DNA of 64,000 bases from Rhodobacter sp. (GCA_020637595.1 JACKKE010000006.1:1-64000); one strand, 5' to 3'; counted from the stretch's first letter, positions 36,146 to 45,986 are shown. The notes: generated from the letters alone by a model not told the origin. A program made the numbers and translations.

Positions 36146-36844
36146 TCAGTTGGAATAGTCGTCGAGCAGCGGGTTGGGCCGCGCGAAGGACAGCAGTTTG
36201 TCACGGTCGACGATGGTCACGCTGCTGCCGTCGATCTCAACCCCATGCGCCTTGAGCGCATTGAACGCGCGGCTCAGGTTCTCGGGCGTCATGCCCAGAT
36301 AGGAGGCCACGCGGCGCTTTTCGGCCAGCAGTTCGAACCGGGTCCGGTTGCCTGACTTGCCGAGCTGACGCAGCAGGTAATTCGCCAGCCGTTCCTGCGA
36401 ATTGCGCAGCTTCAGGCTTTTGCTGGTGCGGATCGTCGAGCGGTAGCACCGGGCCAGTTCCGTGACGATCGCCTTGGCAAAGCCGAAATCCTGTTCGAAG
36501 ACAGCGCGCGCGTCCTGGCTGGGGATCAGCACCAGGCGGCATTTTTCCACCGTGCGGGCCGACATCAGATAGGGCGCGTCCCGCACGGTTGCGGCCAGGA
36601 TGAAGGTCGACACCGGATGCACTGTCGCCATGCTGGTCTCGCGCCCGTCCCACGAGGAATACAGCTCGACCCGCCCGGAAATCAGCACATGTAGGAAATC
36701 GCTGGGATCGCCCTCGGTGATCAGCTGCAGCTGCGGCGGAAAGCTCTGCAGATAGGCGCCGCGCATCAGACGCGCAAAGGCCTCGTCGCTCATCTGGGCG
36801 AAGAGGTCGAGGTGGCGCACGGCGGCGAAGGGAGAATCGGTCAT
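36146..36844 (-). CDS. narR: NarR-type Crp/Fnr regulator of nitrate respiration
   Basis: This 232-residue protein has a beta-roll effector domain (LQLITEGDPSDFLHVLISGRVELY) and a C-terminal helix-turn-helix (KRRVASYLGMTPENLSRAFNALK) close to the FNR recognition type, with E-x-x-S-R for TTGAT sites. It lacks the N-terminal cysteines needed for an FNR Fe-S cluster. In Paracoccus, NarR is such a protein, encoded divergently from narK and activating nar genes in response to nitrate or nitrite. The same position here supports the name. The ATG at 36844 begins family similarity. Confidence 0.85.
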   Translation of the reverse strand: MTDSPFAAVRHLDLFAQMSDEAFARLMRGAYLQSFPPQLQLITEGDPSDFLHVLISGRVELYSSWDGRETSMATVHPVSTFILAATVRDAPYLMSARTVEKCRLVLIPSQDARAVFEQDFGFAKAIVTELARCYRSTIRTSKSLKLRNSQERLANYLLRQLGKSGNRTRFELLAEKRRVASYLGMTPENLSRAFNALKAHGVEIDGSSVTIVDRDKLLSFARPNPLLDDYSN

Positions 36845-36872
36845 GCAGGGTGATCCGGCCAGATTGTTGGTC

Positions 36873-36886
36873 TTGATAATTATCAA
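36873..36886. promoter_or_regulatory. perfect FNR/NarR box near narR
   Basis: TTGATAATTATCAA is an exact TTGAT-N4-ATCAA site. It lies 29 bp upstream of the narR ATG and about 220 bp upstream of narK1, so it probably governs narR itself, plausibly as an autoregulatory site over its promoter. Confidence 0.85.
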
Positions 36887-37009
36887 GGCGACCGGACTGC
36901 GACATCAAGTCCCGATTTGATCCCCGTCCAAAGTCGCTTCCAGATCCATCAATTCACCATCAAGCATATGTAAAGTAATGGAAAAATTCAGGTTTCCGGG
37001 CCCGCGCTC

Positions 37010-37023
37010 CTGATCTGGATCAA
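37010..37023. promoter_or_regulatory. FNR/NarR box upstream of narK1
   Basis: CTGATCTGGATCAA differs from TTGAT-N4-ATCAA at one base. Its centre is about 90 bp before the narK1 ATG; a transcript starting near 37058 would put it at -41.5, the class II activator position. A further inverted repeat CTGATGAAAAATCAG lies at 37051-37065. Confidence 0.75.
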
Positions 37024-37106
37024 GTCGTCGGTCGCGAAGTCCGCCCAGCACTGATGAAAAATCAGTCACCGGCATCGGCTGCGCCGGACAAGAAGGAGGG
37101 GCATTT

Positions 37107-38513
37107 ATGGAACTCGAGAACAAGGCCACCGCCCTGTGGTCGAATTTCCTCAACGTGAAGATGGTGCAGATCCGCACCTTTCACATGACGTGGTTTGCGT
37201 TCTTTGCGTGTTTCTTTGCCTGGTTCGGCATCGCGCCCCTGATGAGCGTGGTGCGCGACGAGCTGGCGCTGACGCATGAACAGGTGGGCTGGGCGATCAT
37301 CGGCTCGGTGTCGATGACGATCTTTGCCCGGCTGTTCATCGGCTGGCTGGTGGACCGCATCGGCCCGCGCAAATCCTACACCTGGCTGTTGATCCTGGGA
37401 TCGCTGCCGGTGATGGGCATCGGCCTGGCGCACAGCTTTGAGACGTTCCTGCTGTTCCGCGTGCTGATCGGCGGCATCGGGGCGTCCTTTGTCATCACGC
37501 AATACCACACCTCGGTCATGTTCGCGCCCAATGTGGTCGGACAGGCGAACGCGACCTCGGCCGGCTGGGGCAACCTGGGTGGCGGCGTCACGCAATTCGT
37601 CATGCCGCTGCTGTTTTCCGTGTTCGTCCTCGGCTTCGGTTTCTCCGAGGCACTGGGCTGGCGGCTGAGCATGGTCGTGGTCGGCGTCATCATCTTCCTG
37701 ATCGGCATCGCCTATTTCTTCCTGACCCAGGACGCGCCCGACGGCAATTTCGACGACCTGCGCGCCCAGGGCCGGATGCCCGAGAAGAAGCAGGTGACCG
37801 GCGCCTACTGGACCGCGATGCGCGACCCGCGGGTCTGGGTGCTGTTCGTGATCTATGGCGCCTGCTTCGGTATCGAGCTGACGGTGAACAACGTCGCCGC
37901 GCTCTATTTCGTCGATTACTTCGACCTGAGCCTGGTCGCGGCGGGCTTCGTGGCGGCTTCGTTCGGGCTGATGAACATCTTTGCGCGCACGCTGGGCGGG
38001 CTCTTCGGCGACAACTTCGGCGCGCTCTGGGGGCTGCGCGGACGGTCGTTCTGGCTGTTCATCTGCATCCTGTTCGAAGGCATCGCGCTGATGATCTTCA
38101 GCCAGATGCAGGTGCTGTTCCTGGCACTGCCGGCGCTGATCGTCTTCTCGTTGTTCACCCAGATGTCCGAAGGCGCGACCTATTCCGTCGTCCCCTTCAT
38201 CAACAAGAAGGCCCTGGGCGCGGTCGCGGGCGTCGTCGGCGCGGGCGGCAACGCGGGCGCGGTTCTGGCGGGCTTCCTGTTCAAGGGCGCGATGGACTGG
38301 AACGAGGCCTTCCTGATCCTCGGCATCGTGGTCACGGCGGCCTCGGTGCTGGCCTTCTTCGTGCGCTTCTCGACCAGACAGGAAGACGAGGAACGCGCAG
38401 CCTTTGCCGTGGCCAATATCGACACGCTGCGCAAACGCGCCGAGCGCGCCAACGCCGAGCTGCAAGTCGCGCTCGACATCATCGAAACCCGTCGCGGCGC
38501 GACCACGGCCTGA
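37107..38513 (+). CDS. narK1: nitrate/proton symporter-type NarK1
   Basis: This 468-residue MFS protein has about 12 membrane helices and the nitrate signature GWGNLGGGVTQFVMPLL, with another Gly-rich signature near VAGVVGAGGNAGAVLAGFLF. This sequence class is NarK1, which imports nitrate with protons to start respiration. A hydrophilic helical tail of about 40 residues follows the last helix. AAGGAGGGG precedes the ATG. In Paracoccus denitrificans NarK1 and NarK2 are fused into one polypeptide; here they are separate genes 44 bp apart. Confidence 0.93.
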   Translation: MELENKATALWSNFLNVKMVQIRTFHMTWFAFFACFFAWFGIAPLMSVVRDELALTHEQVGWAIIGSVSMTIFARLFIGWLVDRIGPRKSYTWLLILGSLPVMGIGLAHSFETFLLFRVLIGGIGASFVITQYHTSVMFAPNVVGQANATSAGWGNLGGGVTQFVMPLLFSVFVLGFGFSEALGWRLSMVVVGVIIFLIGIAYFFLTQDAPDGNFDDLRAQGRMPEKKQVTGAYWTAMRDPRVWVLFVIYGACFGIELTVNNVAALYFVDYFDLSLVAAGFVAASFGLMNIFARTLGGLFGDNFGALWGLRGRSFWLFICILFEGIALMIFSQMQVLFLALPALIVFSLFTQMSEGATYSVVPFINKKALGAVAGVVGAGGNAGAVLAGFLFKGAMDWNEAFLILGIVVTAASVLAFFVRFSTRQEDEERAAFAVANIDTLRKRAERANAELQVALDIIETRRGATTA

Positions 38514-38557
38514 CCGCCTGACCGCCAGACAGACGACCCGCCAAGAGGAGACACCCA

Positions 38558-39955
38558 ATGGCGAACGCTACCCCCCCGATGGCGCAGCAGGGACATACCC
38601 TGATCGACTGGCGCCCCGAAGATCCGCAGTTCTGGGCCCAGAAGGGCCGCGCGGTCGCCACCCGCAACCTCTGGATCTCGATCCCGAACCTGCTTCTGGC
38701 CTTTTCGGTCTGGATGGTCTGGTCGGTGGTCGTGGCCCGGCTGCCCGCGATCGGCTTCGACTTTGATACCAACCAGCTATTCTGGCTGGCGGCGATGCCG
38801 GGCCTGTCCGGGGCGACGCTGCGCATCTTCTACAGCTTCGTCATCCCGATCTTTGGCGGGCGGCTGTGGACCACACTGTCCTCGTTGTCGCTTCTGCTGC
38901 CCGCACTGGGCGCCGGCTTTGCCGTGCAGAACCCCGACACCAGCTATACCTGGTTCCTGATCCTCGCCGTGCTCTGCGGCTTTGGCGGCGGCAACTTTGC
39001 CTCGTCGATGGCGAACATCGCCTATTTCTACCCCAAGGCGACCAAGGGCAACGCGCTGGCGCTGAACGCTGGGCTGGGAAACCTGGGCGTGTCGGTCATG
39101 CAGTTCCTGGTGCCGATCGTCATCACCACCGGCGTCTTCGGCGCCATCGGCGGCGAACCGCAGGGGCTGGAAAACGGCAGCCAGCTCTGGCTTCAGAACG
39201 CGGGCTTCATCTGGGTGCCGTTCATCCTGATCTCGGCCATCCTGGCGTGGTTCGGCATGAATGACATCGCCGATGCCAAGGCCTCGGTGGGTGAGCAGAT
39301 GTCGATCCTGGGCCGGTTCCACAACTGGGTGATGTGCCTGCTGTATACCGGCACCTTCGGCAGCTTCATCGGCTACTCCGCCGGTTTCCCGTTGCTGATC
39401 CGCACCCAGTTTCCCGAGGTGAACGCGCTGAGCTATGCCTTCCTCGGCCCGCTGGTCGGCGCGCTGAGCCGGGCCGCGACGGGCTGGGTGTCTGACCGCT
39501 TCGGCGGCGGGCGCGTCACCTTCTGGGTCTTCGTCGGCATGATCGCCGCCGTCTACGGCGTGATCTTCTTCCTGCCGGGTGCCGAGGGCGATACGGGCAG
39601 CTTCCAGGGCTTCTTCATCAGCTTCATGGCGCTCTTCTTCCTGACGGGCGTGGGCAATGCCTCGACCTTCCAGATGATCCCCTCGATCATGAAGCAGGAG
39701 ATCCCGCGGCTGTTGCCGCAGCTCGACGCCACCACCCGCCAGCGCACCATCGAGCGTGAAAGCGCCGCGATCGTCGCCTTCACCTCGGCCATCGCGGCTT
39801 ACGGCGCCTTCTTCATCCCCAAGGCCTACGGCACCTCGATCTCGATGACCGGCGGCCCCAACGCCGCGCTGTGGGGCTTCCTGGGGTTCTACGTGCTCTG
39901 CGCCGTGGTCACCTGGATCTTCTACAGCCGCAAGAGCGCCCCGGTCGCCTGCTGA
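38558..39955 (+). CDS. narK2: nitrate/nitrite antiporter-type NarK2
   Basis: This 465-residue MFS protein is close to E. coli NarK. It starts with a hydrophilic segment (DWRPEDPQFWAQKGRAVATRN), then has WSVVVARLPAIGF, FGGGNFASSMANIAYFYP and GLGNLGVSVMQFLVP (nitrate signature 1, with the arginines of the substrate site nearby in ATLRIFYSF). It most likely exchanges internal nitrite for external nitrate at the inner membrane. AGAGGAGA precedes the ATG. It is the second gene of the nar operon. Confidence 0.93.
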   Translation: MANATPPMAQQGHTLIDWRPEDPQFWAQKGRAVATRNLWISIPNLLLAFSVWMVWSVVVARLPAIGFDFDTNQLFWLAAMPGLSGATLRIFYSFVIPIFGGRLWTTLSSLSLLLPALGAGFAVQNPDTSYTWFLILAVLCGFGGGNFASSMANIAYFYPKATKGNALALNAGLGNLGVSVMQFLVPIVITTGVFGAIGGEPQGLENGSQLWLQNAGFIWVPFILISAILAWFGMNDIADAKASVGEQMSILGRFHNWVMCLLYTGTFGSFIGYSAGFPLLIRTQFPEVNALSYAFLGPLVGALSRAATGWVSDRFGGGRVTFWVFVGMIAAVYGVIFFLPGAEGDTGSFQGFFISFMALFFLTGVGNASTFQMIPSIMKQEIPRLLPQLDATTRQRTIERESAAIVAFTSAIAAYGAFFIPKAYGTSISMTGGPNAALWGFLGFYVLCAVVTWIFYSRKSAPVAC

Positions 39956-40018
39956 CCCCGTGACAGCCGCCGCGCCCTGGCCCTGCATCGGGGCGCGGTC
40001 AGCCCAAAGGAGAACACC

Positions 40019-43000
40019 ATGAGCCACCTGCTCGACAGACTGAACTTCCTGCGCTCCAAGGAGATCGACACCTTTGCCGATGGCCACGGGCAGGTGACCC
40101 GTGAAAACCGCGACTGGGAGGATACCTATCGGAACCGCTGGCGCCACGACAAGATCGTGCGGTCCACCCACGGGGTGAACTGCACCGGGTCCTGTAGCTG
40201 GAAGATCTACGTGAAATCCGGGATCGTGACCTGGGAAACGCAGCAGACCGATTATCCGCGCACCCGCCCCGATCTGCCCAACCACGAACCGCGCGGCTGT
40301 GCGCGCGGCGCGTCCTATAGCTGGTATCTCTACAGCGCGAACCGGGTGAAGAACCCGCTGGTGCGCGGGCGCCTGCTGAAGATCTGGCGCGAAATGCGCA
40401 AGACCAAATCCCCCATCGAGGCCTGGACCGCGATCCAGGCGGACCCGATCCTGCGCGCCTCCTATGTGGAGAAGCGTGGCCTCGGCGGGTTCGTGCGCGC
40501 AAGCTGGGACGAGGCGACCGAGATCACCGCCGCCGCCAACGCCTATACCGCCAAGACCTGGGGGCCGGACCGCGTCTTCGGCTTCTCGCCCATCCCGGCG
40601 ATGTCGATGGTCAGCTATGCCGCCGGCTCGCGCTATCTCAGCTTGCTGGGGGGCGTCTGCATGTCGTTCTACGACTGGTATTGCGACCTGCCGCCGGCCT
40701 CGCCGATGACCTGGGGCGAGCAGACAGACGTGCCGGAATCGGCCGACTGGTATAATTCGAACTACCTGCTGATCTGGGGCTCGAACGTGCCGCAGACCCG
40801 CACGCCGGACGCCCATTTCTATACCGAGGTGCGCTACAAGGGCGCGAAATCCGCCGTCATCTGCCCCGACTATTCCGAGGCGGCGAAATTCGGCGATGTC
40901 TGGCTGAACGTGAAACAGGGCACCGACGCGGCGCTGGCGATGGCCTTTGGCCACGTGATCCTGCGCGAATTCCACCTGGATCGTCAGGCCGAGTATTTCA
41001 CCGACTACACCCGCAAGTATTCCGACTTTCCCATGCTGGTGCGGCTCGATGAGCAGGATGGCCGGCTGATCCCGGGCCGTTTCCTGCGGGCCGACGATCT
41101 GGATGGCAAACTCGGTGAGGCGAACAATCCCGAATGGAAAACCGTCGCGCTGGACGAGGCGACGGGCGGGCTGGTCGCGCCCAACGGCTCCATCGGCTAT
41201 CGCTGGGGCGAACAGGGCGAATGGAACCTCGAGGAAAAGGCCGCCGGTGCCGACACGCGCCTGCGCCTGACACTGATCGAGGACGGCGCGCATGACGACG
41301 TGGCCGGGGTCGATTTCCCCTATTTCGGCGCCGATGCCACGCCCGCCTTTGCCACCGGCGACCAGCGCCCCAATGTGCTGACCCGCAATGTCCCCGTGCG
41401 TCGGATCCAGACCGCCGAGGGCGTTATCACCGTGGCCACCGTGTTCGACCTGTTCTGCGCGAACTACGGTCTGGACCGGGGGCTGGGCGGCGACTGGGTG
41501 GCGACCTCGTATGACGTGGACGTGCCCGGCACCCCCGCCTGGGCCGAGAAGATCACCGGCGTCGATCGTGCCAAGATCGCCCATGTCGCCCGTGAGTTCG
41601 CCGAGAATGCGGAAAAGACGCAGGGCAAGTCGATGATCATCATCGGCGCGGCGATGAACCACTGGTTCCACATGGACATGAACTATCGCGGCGTCATCAA
41701 CATGCTGGTGATGTGCGGCTGCGTGGGGCAGTCGGGTGGGGGCTGGGCGCATTACGTGGGCCAGGAAAAGCTGCGTCCGCAAACGGGTTGGGTGCCGCTG
41801 GCCTTTGCCACCGACTGGAGCCGCCCGCCCCGGCACATGAACTCGACCTCGGCCTGGTATGCGCACACCGATCAGTGGCGCTATGAGACCCTGACCGCGG
41901 GCGAGATCCTGTCGCCGACCGCGCCCGCGGGCGACTGGGACATCAGCCTGATCGACTACAACATCCGCGCCGAACGCATGGGCTGGCTGCCCTCGGCGCC
42001 GCAATTGAAGACGAACCCGCTGGAGGTGGCCAAGGCCGCCAAGGCGGCAGGGCAGGAGATCCCCGCCTATGTCGCCGCGCAGCTCAAGTCGGGCGCGCTG
42101 GAGATGTCCTGCGAGGATCCTGACGCGCCCGAAAACTGGCCGCGCAACCTCTTTGTCTGGCGCTCGAACCTGCTCGGATCCTCGGGCAAGGGGCACGAGT
42201 ATTTCCTCAAGCACCTGCTGGGCACCGAAAACGGCGTGCTGGGCAAGGATCTGGGCGACGAAGGCGCGCATCTGCCGAGGGAAGCCCGCTGGCATGACGA
42301 GGCCCCGCGCGGCAAGCTGGATCTGCTGGTGACCATCGACTTCCGCATGTCCACCACGGCGGTCTATTCCGACATCGTCCTGCCCACCGCGAGCTGGTAT
42401 GAAAAGGACGACCTCAACACCTCGGACATGCACCCGTTCATCCATCCGCTGCAAGCGGCGGTGGATCCGGCGTATGAATCGAAATCCGACTGGGAGATCT
42501 TCAAGGCCATCGCCGCGAAGCTCCAGCAGATCGTGCCGGGCTATCTGGGCCGCGAGACCGACATCGTCGCCCTGCCGATCCTGCACGACACGCCCGCCGA
42601 GATCGCCCAGGACCAGGTGAAGGACTGGAAAAAGGGCGAATGCGATCTGATCCCGGGCAAGACCGCGCCCGCCTATGTCGCGGTCGAACGCGACTATACC
42701 GCGATCCATGACCGCTTCACCGCGCTGGGGCCGCTCTTGGACAAGCTGGGCAACGGCGGCAAGGGCATCGGCTGGAACACCGAAGACGAGGTGGCCGCGC
42801 TCAAGGCGCTGAACGGCGTGCGGGCCACCGGCGCGGCCGAGGGGCGGCCGGTCATCGAAACCGCCATCGACGCGGCCGAGGTGATCCTCATGCTGGCGCC
42901 GGAAACCAACGGCGAGGTCGCGGTCAAGGCCTGGGAGGCGCTGGAAAAGGCCACGGGGCGCAAACACGCGCATCTGGCCGAGGGCGAGCACCACAACAAG

Positions 43001-43753
43001 ATCCGCTTCCGCGACATCGCCGCGCAACCGCGCAAGATCATCTCCAGCCCCACCTGGTCGGGGATCGAGAGCGAGCACGTCAGCTACAACGCGGGCTATA
43101 CCAACGTGCACGAGCTGATCCCCTGGCGCACGCTGACCGGGCGTCAGCAGCTCTATCAGGATCACCTGTGGATGCGCGCCTTTGGCGAGGGCTTCATGTC
43201 CTACCGCCCGCCGGTGGACCTGAAGACGATCACCGAGGCCGTGCATACGGAAACCGATCGCCCGCATGTGGTGCTGAACTTCCTGACGCCCCACCAGAAA
43301 TGGGGGATCCATTCGACCTATACCGACAACCTGCTGATGCTGACGCTCAATCGCGGCGGTCCGGTGATCTGGATTTCCGAGAATGACGCCAAAACGGCCG
43401 GCATCGTCGATAACGACTGGGTCGAGCTTTACAACGCCAATGGCGCGCTGACGGCGCGGGCGGTGGTCAGCCAGCGGATCAAGGACGGCTCGACCTTCAT
43501 GTATCACGCGCAGGAAAAGATCGTGAACACGCCCGGTTCGGAAAAGACCGGCAAGCGCGGCGGCATCCACAACTCGGTCACCCGGGCGGTGCTGAAGCCG
43601 ACGCACATGATCGGCGGCTATGCGCAGCAGAGCTACGGCTTCAACTACTACGGCACCGTGGGCGCGAACCGCGACGAATTCGTCGTGGTGCGCAAGATGA
43701 ACAAGGTCGACTGGCTGGATGGCGAGCCGACCGGCAAGGAGACCGCGAAATGA
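40019..43753 (+). CDS. narG: respiratory nitrate reductase alpha subunit
   Basis: This 1244-residue cytoplasm-facing catalytic subunit carries the bis-molybdopterin guanine dinucleotide cofactor and the FS0 [4Fe-4S] cluster. FS0 ligands are His51, Cys55, Cys59 (HGVNCTGSCSWK) and Cys94 (EPRGCARG), matching E. coli His49/Cys53/Cys57/Cys92. The segment YDWYCDLPPAS contains the probable Mo-ligand Asp223. YIIAWGSNVPQTRTPD-like and CVGQSGGGWAHYVGQEK blocks are conserved almost word for word. There is no Tat signal, as expected for NarG. AAAGGAGA precedes the ATG, and narH starts within the stop codon (ATGA). Confidence 0.99.
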   Translation: MSHLLDRLNFLRSKEIDTFADGHGQVTRENRDWEDTYRNRWRHDKIVRSTHGVNCTGSCSWKIYVKSGIVTWETQQTDYPRTRPDLPNHEPRGCARGASYSWYLYSANRVKNPLVRGRLLKIWREMRKTKSPIEAWTAIQADPILRASYVEKRGLGGFVRASWDEATEITAAANAYTAKTWGPDRVFGFSPIPAMSMVSYAAGSRYLSLLGGVCMSFYDWYCDLPPASPMTWGEQTDVPESADWYNSNYLLIWGSNVPQTRTPDAHFYTEVRYKGAKSAVICPDYSEAAKFGDVWLNVKQGTDAALAMAFGHVILREFHLDRQAEYFTDYTRKYSDFPMLVRLDEQDGRLIPGRFLRADDLDGKLGEANNPEWKTVALDEATGGLVAPNGSIGYRWGEQGEWNLEEKAAGADTRLRLTLIEDGAHDDVAGVDFPYFGADATPAFATGDQRPNVLTRNVPVRRIQTAEGVITVATVFDLFCANYGLDRGLGGDWVATSYDVDVPGTPAWAEKITGVDRAKIAHVAREFAENAEKTQGKSMIIIGAAMNHWFHMDMNYRGVINMLVMCGCVGQSGGGWAHYVGQEKLRPQTGWVPLAFATDWSRPPRHMNSTSAWYAHTDQWRYETLTAGEILSPTAPAGDWDISLIDYNIRAERMGWLPSAPQLKTNPLEVAKAAKAAGQEIPAYVAAQLKSGALEMSCEDPDAPENWPRNLFVWRSNLLGSSGKGHEYFLKHLLGTENGVLGKDLGDEGAHLPREARWHDEAPRGKLDLLVTIDFRMSTTAVYSDIVLPTASWYEKDDLNTSDMHPFIHPLQAAVDPAYESKSDWEIFKAIAAKLQQIVPGYLGRETDIVALPILHDTPAEIAQDQVKDWKKGECDLIPGKTAPAYVAVERDYTAIHDRFTALGPLLDKLGNGGKGIGWNTEDEVAALKALNGVRATGAAEGRPVIETAIDAAEVILMLAPETNGEVAVKAWEALEKATGRKHAHLAEGEHHNKIRFRDIAAQPRKIISSPTWSGIESEHVSYNAGYTNVHELIPWRTLTGRQQLYQDHLWMRAFGEGFMSYRPPVDLKTITEAVHTETDRPHVVLNFLTPHQKWGIHSTYTDNLLMLTLNRGGPVIWISENDAKTAGIVDNDWVELYNANGALTARAVVSQRIKDGSTFMYHAQEKIVNTPGSEKTGKRGGIHNSVTRAVLKPTHMIGGYAQQSYGFNYYGTVGANRDEFVVVRKMNKVDWLDGEPTGKETAK

Positions 43754-45273
43754 AGATCCGCGCGCAAATCGGCATGGTGCTGAATCTGGACAAATGCATC
43801 GGCTGCCACACCTGTTCGGTGACCTGCAAGAACGTCTGGACCAGCCGCGACGGCGTCGAATACGCCTGGTTCAACAACGTCGAGACCAAACCCGGCACCG
43901 GCTATCCCACCGACTGGGAAAACCAGGAGCGCTGGAACGGCGGCTGGGTGCGGACGCGCGGCGGCAAGTTGCAGCCGCGTCAGGGGGCGAAATGGCGGGT
44001 GCTGGCGAATATCTTTGCCAACCCCGACCTGCCTGAGATCGACGATTACTATGAGCCCTTCGATTTCGACTATGACCACCTGAAATCCGCGCCCGAAGGC
44101 AAGGCGGTCCCTACCGCGCGCCCGCGGTCGAAGATCACCGGCGAGCGGATGCAGAAGATCGAAAAGGGCCCGAACTGGGAGGAAATCCTGGGCGGCGAGT
44201 TCGAGAAACGCTCGAAGGATTACAACTTCGAAGGGGTGCAGAAGCAGATCTACGGGGAATACGAGAACACCTTCATGATGTATCTCCCCCGGCTCTGCGA
44301 GCACTGCCTGAACCCGGCCTGTGCCGCAAGCTGCCCCTCGGGCGCGATCTACAAGCGTGAGGAAGACGGTATCGTCCTGATCGACCAGGAGAAATGCCGG
44401 GGCTGGCGGATGTGCGTCTCGGGCTGCCCCTACAAGAAGGTCTATTACAACTGGTCCACCGGCAAATCGGAAAAATGCACGCTGTGCTATCCCCGCCTTG
44501 AGTCCGGCAACCCCACCGTCTGTTCGGAAACCTGCGTCGGGCGCATCCGCTACCTTGGCGTGATGCTCTATGACGCCGACAAGATCGAAGAGGCGGCGAA
44601 CGCGGCCGAGGCGATGGACCTCTATGACGCGCAACTGGGCCTGTTCCTGGACCCCAGAGACCCGGCGGTGATCGCCGAGGCCCAGGCCCAGGGCATCCCG
44701 GCCGACTGGATCAAGGCGGCACAGGAAAGCCCGGTGTGGAAGATGGCGATGGAGTGGAAGCTCGCCTTCCCGCTGCATCCCGAATACCGCACCCTGCCGA
44801 TGGTCTGGTATATCCCGCCGCTCTCGCCCATCCAGAACGCGGCCGAAGCGGGCGCCATCGGCAGCCAGGGCGCCATGCCTGACGTGCGCAACCTGCGCAT
44901 CCCGCTGCGCTATCTGGCGAACATGCTGACGGCGGGCGATGAGGCCCCGGTCGCGGCCGCGCTGGAACGGATGCTGGCGATGCGCGCCTATATGCGGGCG
45001 AAAACGGTCGAGGGCGTGATCGACGAGGGACTGGCCGAGCGCGTGGGCCTGACCCCCGCGATGATCGAGGACATGTATCGCATCCTCGCGCTCGCGGATT
45101 ACGAAGACCGGTTCGTCATCCCCACCACCCACCGCGAGATGGTCGAGGAAGCTTATGAGCTGAAGGGCGGCTGCGGCTTTACCGACGGCAACGGCTGCTC
45201 GACCGGGATCAGCAAGGGCTCGCTCTTTGGCGGGTCGAAACGGCCGCTCAAGATGCCCGAGGAGGTGCGCTGA
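43750..45273 (+). CDS. narH: respiratory nitrate reductase beta subunit
   Basis: This 507-residue electron-transfer subunit holds one [3Fe-4S] and three [4Fe-4S] clusters. Ligand groups are visible in order: CIGCHTCSVTCKNVW at ~16, CEHCLNPACAASCPSG at ~183, CRGWRMCVSGCPYKK at ~216 (Trp in place of a Cys marks the 3Fe cluster), and CTLCYPRLESGNPTVC with SETC at ~244. It passes electrons from NarI haems to NarG. The ATG overlaps the narG stop. Confidence 0.99.
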   Translation: MKIRAQIGMVLNLDKCIGCHTCSVTCKNVWTSRDGVEYAWFNNVETKPGTGYPTDWENQERWNGGWVRTRGGKLQPRQGAKWRVLANIFANPDLPEIDDYYEPFDFDYDHLKSAPEGKAVPTARPRSKITGERMQKIEKGPNWEEILGGEFEKRSKDYNFEGVQKQIYGEYENTFMMYLPRLCEHCLNPACAASCPSGAIYKREEDGIVLIDQEKCRGWRMCVSGCPYKKVYYNWSTGKSEKCTLCYPRLESGNPTVCSETCVGRIRYLGVMLYDADKIEEAANAAEAMDLYDAQLGLFLDPRDPAVIAEAQAQGIPADWIKAAQESPVWKMAMEWKLAFPLHPEYRTLPMVWYIPPLSPIQNAAEAGAIGSQGAMPDVRNLRIPLRYLANMLTAGDEAPVAAALERMLAMRAYMRAKTVEGVIDEGLAERVGLTPAMIEDMYRILALADYEDRFVIPTTHREMVEEAYELKGGCGFTDGNGCSTGISKGSLFGGSKRPLKMPEEVR

Positions 45274-45274
45274 C

Positions 45275-45973
45275 ATGGACCGGACCCTGAAAGCCCTGTC
45301 GCTGCTGCTCAGCTATCCCAGCCGCGCGCTGCAACAGGCCATGCCCGAGATCGGCGGCGTTCTGGCCTCGGACTCGCGCCTCACCGCCGCCGCCCGCCGC
45401 GCGTTGCGCCCCTTGGTGCAGGCCCTGGCGACCGGCGATCTCTATGACCTCGAAGAGCAGTATGTGCTGCTCTTCGACCGCTCGCGCACGCTGTCGCTCA
45501 ACCTCTTCGAACATGTCCACGGCGAAAGCCGGGACCGGGGCGGGGCGATGGTGGCGCTGCTGGAAACCTATCGCGATGCCGGGTTCGAGCCCGTCACCTC
45601 GGAACTGCCGGACCATCTGCCGGTGCTGCTGGAATTCCTGTCGGCGCGTCCCTTCGTCGAAACGCAGGAAACTCTGGCGGACGCGGCGCATATCCTTGAG
45701 GCCCTGAACGCCCGGCTTGTCCGGCGGGAAAGCCCCTATGCGGCCGTGTTCGCCAGCCTCTTGCAACTCGCGGGGGTCGCGCCGGATCGCGCCGCCGTCG
45801 CCGAGCTGCTGGACCAGCCCGAGAGCGACCCCAACGATCTGGAGGCGCTGGATCAGGTCTGGGAGGAAAGCGAAGTCCGCTTTGGCCCTGACCCGAGCGC
45901 GGGCTGCCCCGCCTCGCGCGAGATGCTGGCACGGATGGACCTGCCCGGCGCCACGCCCTGCGCGGCAGAATGA
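45275..45973 (+). CDS. narJ: nitrate reductase assembly chaperone
   Basis: This 232-residue protein begins MDRTLKALSLLLSYPSRALQ and contains LYDLEEQYVLLFDRSRTLSLNLFEHVHGESRDRGGAM, the signature of NarJ/TorD-type redox-enzyme maturation proteins. It binds the NarG N-terminus and permits cofactor insertion before membrane attachment; it is not part of the final enzyme. GAGGAGG lies about 10 bp before the ATG, inside the 3' end of narH. Confidence 0.97.
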   Translation: MDRTLKALSLLLSYPSRALQQAMPEIGGVLASDSRLTAAARRALRPLVQALATGDLYDLEEQYVLLFDRSRTLSLNLFEHVHGESRDRGGAMVALLETYRDAGFEPVTSELPDHLPVLLEFLSARPFVETQETLADAAHILEALNARLVRRESPYAAVFASLLQLAGVAPDRAAVAELLDQPESDPNDLEALDQVWEESEVRFGPDPSAGCPASREMLARMDLPGATPCAAE

Positions 45974-45986
45974 ACGGAGACCCCCG

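Noticed and set aside
36917..36931. Additional FNR-like TTGATCCCCGTCCAA
   Set aside because: Only one half-site matches; the second arm ATCAA is not present at the right spacing.
32636..43606. Very long open frames antisense to nrdJ (32636-36103) and to the narK2-narG region (38777-43606), and a similar one antisense to groEL
   Set aside because: In DNA this GC-rich, the antisense of a well-biased gene often stays open. The translated products are His/Arg/Gln-rich with no recognisable domains, and the sense frames encode well-known proteins.
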